Shown in pieces: positions 7,188 to 13,511 of a stretch of 20,469 bases of DNA. The notes beneath the pieces are model-generated. The model saw only the letters and a program-made list of their open reading frames with translations. It was not told the origin of the DNA and did not search any database. The stretch spans positions 1 to 20,469 of the forward strand of contig JBBDST010000048.1 in NCBI GenBank assembly GCA_040904765.1, read 5' to 3'. Origin of the DNA: JBBDST01 sp040904765. Lineage in GTDB: Bacteria; Actinomycetota; Nitriliruptoria; Nitriliruptorales; Nitriliruptoraceae. Made by a program: the position numbers and the translations under genes. Position 1 is the first letter of the stretch; each line of letters opens with the position of its first letter.

Positions 7188-7586
7188 ATGACGATGACCG
7201 ACCCAGTGGCGGACATGCTTACCCGCATCCGCAACGCGTCGCTCGCCTATCACGACACGGCAGCTATGCCCTCGTCCAAAATTAAGGTGAATATCGCCAA
7301 AATTTTGGAACAAGAGGGATACGTCGCTGGATCGTCGGTAGAAGAAACAACACCGAGCCCCACGTTGGTGATCAAATTGAAGTATGGCCCGAATCGCGAG
7401 CGTGTGATTGCCGGTATCCGGCGGATCTCAAAGCCTGGTCTTCGGGTGTATGTCAAACGCGATGAAATTCCGCGTGTCCTTGGTGGTCTGGGCGTGGCGA
7501 TTCTGTCCACGAACGCTGGTCTGATGACCGACCGCACCGCTCGCAAATCTGGACTCGGTGGCGAAGTTCTCGCTTACGTCTGGTAG
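7188..7586 (+). CDS. rpsH: Small-subunit ribosomal protein S8
   Basis: S8 (132 residues) is a primary binder of the 16S rRNA central domain and, in E. coli, the repressor of the spc operon. The N-terminus TDPVADMLTRIRNA and the C-terminal signature (LSTNAGLMTDRTARKSGLGG, ending in EVLAYVW) are diagnostic. I chose ATG 7188 because AAGGAG lies at 7174-7179. An in-frame ATG at 7146 would add 14 residues not found in the family, and one at 7194 sits further from the binding site. Confidence 0.97.
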   Translation: MTMTDPVADMLTRIRNASLAYHDTAAMPSSKIKVNIAKILEQEGYVAGSSVEETTPSPTLVIKLKYGPNRERVIAGIRRISKPGLRVYVKRDEIPRVLGGLGVAILSTNAGLMTDRTARKSGLGGEVLAYVW

Positions 7587-7602
7587 CCGTAAAGGTTTCG
7601 TG

Positions 7603-8145
7603 ATGTCACGTATTGGAAAAAATCCGGTCAATGTGCCTGACGGTGTGGATGTCACACTCGATGGTTTGACTGTCACTGTCAAAGGTCCGAAAGGCACGCT
7701 GATTCAGCACATGCCTGATGGCGTATCTCTGTCGAAAAATGACGACGGAGCTGTAGTTGTCACACCGAACGGCGACTCGCGTACCGAAAGGTCCCGCTGG
7801 GGTCTCGTGCGGTCGTTGATCGCCAACATGATCCTCGGGGTAACAGACGGGTACAGCAAAGTTCTCGAGCTGGTTGGTGTTGGATACCGCGCCGCACTCA
7901 AGGGAGCTGATGTGGAACTGCAGGTCGGGTACTCCCACTCTGTAGTCATCCCCGCACCCGAAGGAATTACGATCGCGGTCCCACAGCCGACACGCATCGA
8001 AGTTTCTGGGACTGACAAGGTGCTGGTTGGCCAAGTTGCCGCCAACATCCGCAAAGTTCGTCCGCCTGAACCGTATAAGGGTAAAGGCATTAAGTACGAA
8101 AACGAAGTTGTCCGGCGTAAAGCTGGTAAAGCTGCTGGCCGGTAA
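7603..8145 (+). CDS. rplF: Large-subunit ribosomal protein L6
   Basis: L6 (180 residues) sits at the base of the L7/L12 stalk near the sarcin-ricin loop. It has two repeated domains: MSRIGKNPVNVPDGVDVTLD at the start and the signature region VAANIRKVRPPEPYKGKGIK near the end. ATG 7603 gives the standard N-terminus, with TAAAGG at 7590-7595. The frame stays open upstream to 7558, inside rpsH, but those residues are not part of the family. It lies 16 bases after the rpsH stop. Confidence 0.97.
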   Translation: MSRIGKNPVNVPDGVDVTLDGLTVTVKGPKGTLIQHMPDGVSLSKNDDGAVVVTPNGDSRTERSRWGLVRSLIANMILGVTDGYSKVLELVGVGYRAALKGADVELQVGYSHSVVIPAPEGITIAVPQPTRIEVSGTDKVLVGQVAANIRKVRPPEPYKGKGIKYENEVVRRKAGKAAGR

Positions 8146-8151
8146 ATCCAC

Positions 8152-8176
8152 ACCATGACGGTTTAACCGCCATGGT
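8152..8176 (+). promoter_or_regulatory. Hairpin just after rplF
   Basis: ACCATG (8152-8157) pairs with CATGGT (8171-8176), and after a single A-C mismatch CGGT (8159-8162) pairs with ACCG (8166-8169) around a TTA loop: ten base pairs beginning seven bases after the rplF stop. An A-rich stretch, not a T-tract, follows on this strand. It resembles a partial terminator or a 3'-end stabilising stem, but the downstream spc genes must still be transcribed. Confidence 0.45.
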
Positions 8177-8245
8177 AAAGCCCCAACGTTTCATCAACCT
8201 ATCCAGCGGTGTCGTGAATGTTTCCGGTGCCGCCGCCCTTACGGG

Positions 8246-8283
8246 CTCGTGACAACAGCAGCACTGTTGTCCCGCACGAGGAG
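8246..8283 (+). promoter_or_regulatory. Interrupted hairpin running into the rplR ribosome binding site
   Basis: CTCGTG (8246-8251) pairs with CACGAG (8275-8280), and ACAACAG (8252-8258) pairs with CTGTTGT (8264-8270) around a CAGCA loop, with a 4-base bulge (8271-8274): 13 base pairs in all. The rplR binding site GAGGAG is at 8278-8283, so the last three bases of the stem are the first three of that site. The helix could lower initiation at rplR. A competing small helix (GCCC 8235-8238 with GGGC 8243-8246) overlaps its 5' arm. Control by any protein is inference. Confidence 0.5.
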
Positions 8284-8288
8284 TCATA

Positions 8289-8648
8289 ATGGACGCAAGT
8301 AAAAAACGCATTGGTCGCAAAAGCCGGCAGATGCGCATCCGTAAAAAGATTCGTGGTTCAGCAACGACGCCACGGCTCTCCGTCTTTCGCAGTAACACGC
8401 ACATTTACGCGCAGCTGATTGATGACGCTGCGGGTAACACGATCGCTGCTGCATCTTCACGCGAAGCTTCAGTGACTCCAGGTGATGGCGGCAAAGTCGC
8501 CCTTGCCAAGCAGGTTGGGGAACTGATCGGTCAGCGTGCAGTCGCCGCCGGCCTCACTGCCTGCGTGTTTGATCGTGGTGGAAACCGGTATGCCGGTCGA
8601 GTCGCCGCCCTCGCAGATGGCGCGCGTGAAGCAGGACTGAAGTTCTGA
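8289..8648 (+). CDS. rplR: Large-subunit ribosomal protein L18
   Basis: L18 (119 residues) binds 5S rRNA together with L5 in the central protuberance. The basic N-terminus, the segment TPRLSVFRSNTHIYAQLIDD and the C-terminal FDRGGNRYAGRVAALADGAR followed by EAGLKF match the family. ATG 8289 follows GAGGAG (8278-8283). A 143-base gap separates it from rplF, long for this operon, and holds two clear hairpins listed separately. Confidence 0.98.
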   Translation: MDASKKRIGRKSRQMRIRKKIRGSATTPRLSVFRSNTHIYAQLIDDAAGNTIAAASSREASVTPGDGGKVALAKQVGELIGQRAVAAGLTACVFDRGGNRYAGRVAALADGAREAGLKF

Positions 8649-8654
8649 TCCGGC

Positions 8655-8668
8655 CCGCCGGTAGGCGG
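8655..8668 (+). promoter_or_regulatory. Small hairpin in the rplR-rpsE gap
   Basis: CCGCC (8655-8659) and GGCGG (8664-8668) form a 5-bp GC stem with loop GGTA in the 39-base gap, about ten bases upstream of the rpsE binding site (GAGGAG, 8676-8681). It is short and could be accidental. Confidence 0.25.
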
Positions 8669-8687
8669 AGCACCTGAGGAGTACGTA

Positions 8688-9290
8688 ATGGCAGCGAACA
8701 ATCGAGAAGGCGCGCAAGGTCAGGGTGGTCGTAAACGTGACGATCGTCGTGGCGGACAGCAGCGTCAACAGCAGGAACGAGACCAGTACGACGAGCGTGT
8801 CGTATCGATCAACCGTGTCTCTAAGGTCGTGAAAGGTGGACGTCGTTTCCAGTTCACCGCGCTTGTTGTCGTTGGCGACGGCAAAGGGACGGTTGGTATC
8901 GGTCACGGTAAAGCTCGCGAAGTGCAGACAGCGATTCAAAAAGGCGTTGAGGAAGCGAAGCGCAACTTCTTCAAGGTTCCCATGGTGGGTTCAACGATCG
9001 TTCACCCGGTCGTAGGACGTGCAGGGTCGGGTCAAGTCATGCTGAAGCCAGCCGCTCCTGGTACCGGTGTTATCGCCGGCGGCCCGGTACGTGCGGTGGT
9101 TGAAGCGGCCGGAATTTCCGATCTGCTGGCCAAGTCGCTGGGCACCTCAAATCCCATCAACGTGGTGCATGCGACGGTCGCTGGACTAAAAGCGCAGCGT
9201 TCTGCTCATCAGATTGCGGCACTGCGTGATCGTGCGCTTGAAGATGTTGCACCGCGCAAAATGATCGAGTCGATGCGAGCGGGGAACTGA
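8688..9290 (+). CDS. rpsE: Small-subunit ribosomal protein S5
   Basis: S5 (200 residues) lies at the mRNA entry and is tied to decoding accuracy and helicase action. After a hydrophilic Arg/Gln/Gly-rich N-terminal extension (residues 1 to about 37, including RGGQQRQQQERDQYDER), the double-stranded RNA-binding-like domain begins (INRVSKVVKGGRRFQFTALV) with GHGKAREVQTAIQKGVEEAK. The C-terminal domain contains VRAVVEAAGISDLLAKSLGT and SNPINVVHATVAGL. Extended, charged N-termini are usual in Actinomycetota S5. The stop overlaps the rpmD ATG (TGATG). Confidence 0.98.
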   Translation: MAANNREGAQGQGGRKRDDRRGGQQRQQQERDQYDERVVSINRVSKVVKGGRRFQFTALVVVGDGKGTVGIGHGKAREVQTAIQKGVEEAKRNFFKVPMVGSTIVHPVVGRAGSGQVMLKPAAPGTGVIAGGPVRAVVEAAGISDLLAKSLGTSNPINVVHATVAGLKAQRSAHQIAALRDRALEDVAPRKMIESMRAGN

Positions 9291-9481
9291 TGGCTGAGAA
9301 GCAACTGCGAATCACACAGACACGTTCGGTGATCGGTCGGACCCAGGACCAGCGCGACACCGTGCGGTCCCTTGGGTTGAAGCGCATCAGGCACACCGTC
9401 GTGCAGCCAGATCGGCCCGAAATTCGAGGCATGCTGCGCAAGGTTCCACACCTTGTCGCATGGGAAGAGGTAGAAGGATGA
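9290..9481 (+). CDS. rpmD: Large-subunit ribosomal protein L30
   Basis: L30 (63 residues) is a small 50S protein. The sequence has the family pattern: LRITQTRSVIGRTQDQRDTV, then LGLKRIRHTVVQPDRPEIRG and MLRKVPHLVAWEEV. The start overlaps the rpsE stop by one base, and the stop overlaps the rplO ATG by four bases (ATGA at 9478-9481). L30 is absent from some bacterial lineages; here it is complete. Confidence 0.97.
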   Translation: MAEKQLRITQTRSVIGRTQDQRDTVRSLGLKRIRHTVVQPDRPEIRGMLRKVPHLVAWEEVEG

Positions 9482-9915
9482 CCATCAAACTGCACCACCT
9501 GAAGCCTGCTGAAGGCGCGAGCACGTCGAAGAAGCGTGTTGGGCGCGGTGACCGCGGAAAAGGCGGTAAAACAGCTGGTCGTGGTACCAAAGGCACGGGC
9601 GCTCGTGGCACCGTCCCTGAGTCGTTCGAAGGCGGCCAAGTGCCGTTGGTGCGACGTCAACCGAAACGTCCCGGGTTCACGAACCCGAACAAGGTCGTGT
9701 ACGCCGTGATTAATATTTCCCGGCTCGAGGAAGCATTCTCAACCGGTGATGAAGTCACTGTTGACGTGCTGCGTGAACGCGGTCTGGTGAAAAAGAAGGG
9801 CCCTGTGAAGGTGCTTGGTCATGGTGACTTGTCGAAGTCGTTGACGGTTTCTGTTGATGCTGTGACGGCAAGCGCCCAACAGAAGATTGTTGCTGCCGGG
9901 GGTAGTGTCGTTTAG
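9478..9915 (+). CDS. rplO: Large-subunit ribosomal protein L15
   Basis: L15 (145 residues) organises several 23S rRNA domains during late assembly. It has the Gly/Lys-rich N-terminal tail (KKRVGRGDRGKGGKTAGRGT) and the segment FEGGQVPLVRRQPKRPGFTN, then a globular C-terminal half. ATG 9478 overlaps the rpmD stop and gives the usual start TIKLHHLKPAEGAS. An in-frame ATG 18 bases earlier, inside rpmD, is less likely. Confidence 0.97.
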   Translation: MTIKLHHLKPAEGASTSKKRVGRGDRGKGGKTAGRGTKGTGARGTVPESFEGGQVPLVRRQPKRPGFTNPNKVVYAVINISRLEEAFSTGDEVTVDVLRERGLVKKKGPVKVLGHGDLSKSLTVSVDAVTASAQQKIVAAGGSVV

Positions 9916-9926
9916 CCCAAGCACGC

Positions 9927-9961
9927 AACGGACTAACCTTGCAGTCAAAGGGAGGTCCGTT
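9927..9961 (+). promoter_or_regulatory. Hairpin between rplO and secY
   Basis: AACGGAC (9927-9933) pairs with GTCCGTT (9955-9961), and CCTT (9937-9940) pairs with AAGG (9948-9951), separated by a symmetric 3x3 internal loop: 11 base pairs around a 7-base loop. It begins 12 bases after the rplO stop and about 45 bases before the secY binding site (GAGGA near 10008). No T-tract follows. It marks the boundary between the ribosomal-protein genes and secY-adk-map and may set their relative expression. Confidence 0.45.
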
Positions 9962-10016
9962 CGGGGACACTTTCCTGTTGTTCGCAACGCACCGCCCATA
10001 GCATCGCGAGGACATC

Positions 10017-11294
10017 ATGTTTCGAGCGTTTCGTAACGCGTTGAAGATCCCAGATATGCGCAGAAAAATTCTGTTCACCCTGGGAATCATCTTCGTGTAC
10101 CGCATCGGTGGCTGGATCCCGATTCCTGGCGTAGACGTCGTTTTGCTTCGCGATGCTGTCGGTGGGACTGAGGCTGGCGCTATTGTCGGCATCATCAACG
10201 TGTTTGCCGGGGGTGCTCTGCAGCAGATGGCCGTGTTTGCGCTTGGCATTATGCCTTACATCACCGCCAGCATCATTATGCAACTGCTGACTGTGGTGAT
10301 CCCAAAGCTCGAAGAATTCAGTCGTGAAGGCGAGCAAGGGCGTCGCAAGATCACGCAGTACACGCGCTATGCGGCGGTTGCGCTGGCATTACTGCAGGCA
10401 ACAGCGTTGGTAACTCTGGCACGTAATGGCGGTGCGTTCGCTATCAATGTCATGCCAGGTGCCGGTACGGGCACGATCATTGTGGCGGTTATGACACTAA
10501 CGGCAGGTACTGCCCTCATCATGTGGATGGGTGAGATGATCACCGCCCGTGGTGTCGGCAACGGTATGTCTTTGCTCATCTATGTGTCGATCATCAGTCA
10601 GTTCCCGTCGCAATTGCAGATCGTTCGCATTCAAAATGGAATCGAATGGGTTGCAGGCGTCTTGTTGATGGGTGTTTTGCTGACCGTCGCAGTTGTGTTT
10701 ATGGAGATGGGTCAGCGACGTATCCCAGTCCAGTATGCACGCCGTCAGGTAGGTTTGAAGAGTTACGGGGGGCAGTCGACCTACATCCCGCTCAAAGTAA
10801 ATCAGAGCGGCGTTATCCCCGTGATTTTCGCGTCTTCGTTGCTGTACTTGCCAGGACTTGCCTCACAGTTGTCTGGCTCGGCGCGGCTGGCCGAATTGTC
10901 CGAGCGGTATCTCGCTGACGCGTCGTCGCCAGTATTCATTCTGGTTTTTGCAGGAATGACGATTTTCTTCGCCTACTTCTATTCGTCAATTACGTTTAAG
11001 CCTGCCGAAGTAGCCGACAACATGCAGCGTTATGGCGGTTTCATTCCAGGTATCCGGCCAGGCCGGCAAACGGCGGAGTATCTCGATCGGGTCCTGAGCC
11101 GCATCACGCTGCCAGGTTCGCTGTATCTGGCAGCGATTGCCGTAACGCCATTCATTTTGCTTGCAGTCGGAAACATTGGTGCGTTTCCGCTGGGTGGCGT
11201 AAGCCTGTTGATTATGGTTGGGGTCGCTTTGCAGACCATGCAGCAACTGGAGAGCCAGCTTATGCAACGCAATTATGAAGGTTTCTTGCGGTAA
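10017..11294 (+). CDS. secY: Protein translocase channel subunit SecY
   Basis: SecY is the ten-helix membrane channel through which unfolded proteins are exported (with SecE, SecG and SecA) and membrane proteins inserted. The 425-residue product shows about ten hydrophobic segments, roughly at 18-36, 68-93, 115-136, 152-172, 182-197, 212-230, 263-284, 304-324, 368-386 and 390-407. The conserved cytoplasmic loops that bind SecA and the ribosome are visible: GQRRIPVQYARRQVG (232-246) and GGFIPGIRPGRQTAEYL (340-356), together with RGVGNGMSLLIY. No signal peptide is expected. It lies at the classical end-of-spc position. Confidence 0.98.
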   Translation: MFRAFRNALKIPDMRRKILFTLGIIFVYRIGGWIPIPGVDVVLLRDAVGGTEAGAIVGIINVFAGGALQQMAVFALGIMPYITASIIMQLLTVVIPKLEEFSREGEQGRRKITQYTRYAAVALALLQATALVTLARNGGAFAINVMPGAGTGTIIVAVMTLTAGTALIMWMGEMITARGVGNGMSLLIYVSIISQFPSQLQIVRIQNGIEWVAGVLLMGVLLTVAVVFMEMGQRRIPVQYARRQVGLKSYGGQSTYIPLKVNQSGVIPVIFASSLLYLPGLASQLSGSARLAELSERYLADASSPVFILVFAGMTIFFAYFYSSITFKPAEVADNMQRYGGFIPGIRPGRQTAEYLDRVLSRITLPGSLYLAAIAVTPFILLAVGNIGAFPLGGVSLLIMVGVALQTMQQLESQLMQRNYEGFLR

Positions 11295-11337
11295 CGATCG
11301 GCGTGCTACCGAGCATGCTGTGACGGAAGGGAGAGTC

Positions 11338-11994
11338 GTGCGTATAATCCTTCTTGGTCCTCCGGGGGCCGGAAAAGGTACTCAGGCCGCACGGTTGGCC
11401 GAACGGTTTACGATTCCGCACATCTCAACTGGCGATATTTTGCGACAAAATGTGCGGGATGAGACGGCTCTTGGGCGTAAAGCAAAACAGTTTATGGACG
11501 CCGGCGATCTTGTTCCTGACGAAGTAATTATTGGAATGGTCGCTGACCGCTTGGCACAACCTGATGCGAGCAACGGATTTTTGTTTGATGGTTTCCCACG
11601 CACGGTGCCGCAGGCCGAAGCGCTCGAACGCATTCTTGTGGAGCAGGACGCGCCGCTTGATGCCGTGCTGCGTCTGGCAGTACCACGGGTTGAGGTCATC
11701 CGACGCCTGACTGGCCGCCGCACATGCGAATCCTGCGGCCGCATTTTTCATCTGGTGTATGACCCTCCGGCTGACGCGTCCACTTGTGACGAGTGTTCTG
11801 GGACGCTGTTGCAGCGTGATGATGATCGTGAAGATGTCGTGTTGAACCGTCTTGAGGTGTATGCGGCACAGACCGAGCCGTTGGAGCATTATTATTGGGA
11901 GCGCGGTTTGCTGCGTGACGTTGAAGCGGTGGCGACGCCCGATAAGGTGTTTGCCTCAGCAGTTGCCGTGATGGAGACGATTCCGCGCCAATGA
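11338..11994 (+). CDS. adk: Adenylate kinase with zinc-type LID domain
   Basis: Adenylate kinase (218 residues) interconverts ATP + AMP and 2 ADP in the cytoplasm. The P-loop GPPGAGKGT is at residues 7-15 and DGFPRT at 84-89. The LID insert around 125-160 carries two CXXC pairs, Cys130/Cys133 and Cys150/Cys153, the arrangement that binds structural zinc in Bacillus-type long adenylate kinases. Many Actinomycetota enzymes, such as the mycobacterial one, are a shorter form without this LID. The GTG at 11338, after GGAAGGGAG (11324-11332), gives the standard start RIILLGPPG; an open frame further upstream lies inside secY. The stop overlaps map (ATGA). Confidence 0.97.
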   Translation: MRIILLGPPGAGKGTQAARLAERFTIPHISTGDILRQNVRDETALGRKAKQFMDAGDLVPDEVIIGMVADRLAQPDASNGFLFDGFPRTVPQAEALERILVEQDAPLDAVLRLAVPRVEVIRRLTGRRTCESCGRIFHLVYDPPADASTCDECSGTLLQRDDDREDVVLNRLEVYAAQTEPLEHYYWERGLLRDVEAVATPDKVFASAVAVMETIPRQ

Positions 11995-12797
11995 TTATTA
12001 AAAAAACGGCCGAAGATTTACAGCGTCTCTATAAGGCGGGTCAAATTGTGGCCCGTGCGCATGAAGAAGTTTTTGACCGTCTGCGCGCCGGGATGACCAC
12101 CCGAGATCTAGATGCGATTGCTGAAGAAGTCATCGTTAAGCATGGTGCCGTGCCGTCGTTTAAGGGCTATCACGGATTTCCCGCAACGTTGTGCACCTCG
12201 CCTAACGATCAGATTGTGCATGGGATTCCATCCGCCGATGTGGTGCTCGATGAGGGCGATCTGATTTCGATTGACTGCGGGGCGATCTACGAGGGGTTCC
12301 ATGGCGACTCTGCGGTGACGTGGATTGTTGGCGGTGATGCCGCGGTGCCTGAACGTGACGTGGTATTGGTGACCGAGACCCGTCGGGCTTTGTGGCAGGG
12401 GATTGTGCATGCCAAGGACGGGAATCGTCTCGGAGACGTTGGCGCGGCAGTTGAAGCTGTCGCGGTTGAACATGATCTTGGCGTAGTGCGTGAATATGTT
12501 GGGCATGGTGTGGGACGTGCATTGCATGAAGACCCGTCAGTGCCAAACTACGGCAGGGCCGGTAAAGGATTGCGGATCTCTTCAGGCTGGGTAATTGCGA
12601 TCGAGCCGATGTTTAACTTAGGCACTGAAGAGACGCTGACGCTGGAAGATGGTTGGACCGTTGTCACTGTTGATGGCGCGCGTTCAGCTCATTGGGAACA
12701 CACGGTGGCGATTACACCTGATGGCCCGTGGGTGCTTACGGCGCGGCATGACGAGCCTCAGCACCCGTTGACTGAGGGTTTGTCCACCTTCTCGTGA
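11991..12797 (+). CDS. map: Methionine aminopeptidase, type I
   Basis: This cytoplasmic metallo-enzyme removes the N-terminal Met from nascent proteins. The 268-residue product has the pita-bread fold signatures and the five metal ligands as expected: Asp95 (ISIDCGAIY), Asp106 (HGDSAVT), His172 (GHGVGRALHE), Glu205 (IAIEPMF) and Glu236 (WEHTVAIT). His77 in VHGIP and His179 are the conserved substrate-site histidines. No N-terminal SH3-binding or zinc-finger extension is present. The ATG overlaps the adk stop by four bases, so adk and map are probably coupled; a gap of 211 bases follows. Confidence 0.98.
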   Translation: MIIKKTAEDLQRLYKAGQIVARAHEEVFDRLRAGMTTRDLDAIAEEVIVKHGAVPSFKGYHGFPATLCTSPNDQIVHGIPSADVVLDEGDLISIDCGAIYEGFHGDSAVTWIVGGDAAVPERDVVLVTETRRALWQGIVHAKDGNRLGDVGAAVEAVAVEHDLGVVREYVGHGVGRALHEDPSVPNYGRAGKGLRISSGWVIAIEPMFNLGTEETLTLEDGWTVVTVDGARSAHWEHTVAITPDGPWVLTARHDEPQHPLTEGLSTFS

Positions 12798-12805
12798 ACT
12801 GTGGG

Positions 12806-12835
12806 TTGCGTTGTGGTTCTGTAGCGCGGTATCCT
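12806..12835 (+). promoter_or_regulatory. Candidate sigma-70-type promoter for infA
   Basis: TTGCGT (12806-12811) and TATCCT (12830-12835) are spaced by 18 bases, in the 211-base map-infA gap. The -10 element fits the actinobacterial TAnnnT pattern; the -35 is imperfect. A transcript would begin near 12842, giving a leader of about 165 bases. The call is by motif only. Confidence 0.5.
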
Positions 12836-12843
12836 AACCAACA

Positions 12844-12862
12844 CCCTGCGCTTATCGCAGGG
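12844..12862 (+). promoter_or_regulatory. Perfect hairpin in the map-infA gap
   Basis: CCCTGCG (12844-12850) and CGCAGGG (12856-12862) form a perfect 7-bp stem with loop CTTAT. It could be a weak terminator for secY-adk-map, although only CTTCG and no T-tract follows. It also lies within a few bases of the predicted infA transcript start, where it would act as a 5'-end stabilising stem. A smaller pair, AACGC (12934-12938) with GCGTT (12946-12950), follows in the same leader. I saw no gene in the rest of the gap. Confidence 0.5.
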
Positions 12863-13008
12863 CTTCGTCACTATTGATGGCTTCTTTCCTTGGTGTGGCT
12901 CGCGTGCAGTAGGTCAGTTCGCAGTCGATCTACAACGCGCGGTGAGCGTTTATGGAAATGAAGACGCGATGTCGTGACGAACGGGCAAGATCGTAAGCCG
13001 GAGGCGGT

Positions 13009-13230
13009 GTGGCGGAGAAAGAAGAGTCGATCCAAGTTGAGGGAACGGTGACAGAAGCCCTCCCGAATACACAGTTTCGTGTGGAACTCGAAAATGGGCA
13101 TAACGTGTTAGCTCACATCAGTGGGAAAATGCGGATGCACTACATTCGAATTCTGCCAGGAGACAAAGTGGTCGTTGAGCTCTCTCCGTATGACCTGTCT
13201 CGGGGCCGTATTACGTACCGTTACAAGTAG
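13009..13230 (+). CDS. infA: Translation initiation factor IF-1
   Basis: IF-1 (73 residues, usual length) occupies the ribosomal A site during initiation. It is a single OB-fold S1-like domain; EESIQVEGTVTEALPNTQFR and NVLAHISGKMRMHYIRILPG are diagnostic, and the end PYDLSRGRITYRYK is typical of Actinomycetota. The start is GTG at 13009, with GGAGG at 13000-13004; a GTG at 13007 is out of frame. It follows map after 211 bases with its own candidate promoter and is followed by a 281-base gap, so it may be transcribed as a separate short unit. Confidence 0.98.
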   Translation: MAEKEESIQVEGTVTEALPNTQFRVELENGHNVLAHISGKMRMHYIRILPGDKVVVELSPYDLSRGRITYRYK

Positions 13231-13251
13231 TTTTTGGTGTTCCAACCACCG

Positions 13252-13490
13252 CTTGCGTGCTGCCTTGTCGCAAGACCCACGGTGCTGGCAACGCCACTAA
13301 AAACGCATCCCACGGTGGATGCTGCATAGAGAACGACGGCACACCGTCGTCGTTATCGGCCGGCCGAACTTCACTTGCATACGCAAACGCGTGAAGACGA
13401 GCTTCGACCCTCTGCCTTTCGCAGGTGAGGGAAGGCCCTGGTGTTAAGGAAGGCAGCCCAAACACCGCCCTCACTCAGATGGATTGAGGG
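13252..13490 (+). promoter_or_regulatory. Structured region between infA and rpmJ (possible alpha-operon leader RNA)
   Basis: The 281-base gap has no convincing gene but a chain of inverted repeats. CTTGCG/CGCAAG is at 13252-13274; GCATCC/GGATGC at 13305-13322; ACGACGG/CCGTCGT with a CACA loop at 13333-13350. A 12-base palindrome lies at 13356-13367. CTTCAC-TTGC/GCAA-GTGAAG (10 bp with a 4-base bulge) is at 13369-13396. CCCTC-TGC/GCA-GAGGG is at 13408-13431, GGTGTT/AACACC at 13440-13466, and CCCTCA/TGAGGG at 13468-13490. The last ends nine bases before the rpmJ ribosome binding site. In E. coli, S4 represses the alpha operon through a leader pseudoknot; a comparable role here is inference. 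I saw no clear promoter in it. Confidence 0.5.
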
Positions 13491-13511
13491 AAAACGCCGA
13501 GGAGGACCCCC

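Noticed and set aside
12871..13101. 76-codon minus-strand open frame upstream of and across infA
   Set aside because: Overlaps the conserved infA start on the other strand and has no family resemblance.
13211..13474. 87-codon minus-strand open frame in the infA-rpmJ gap
   Set aside because: No good ribosome binding site or recognisable sequence, and it crosses the hairpin series; leader RNA is the better explanation.
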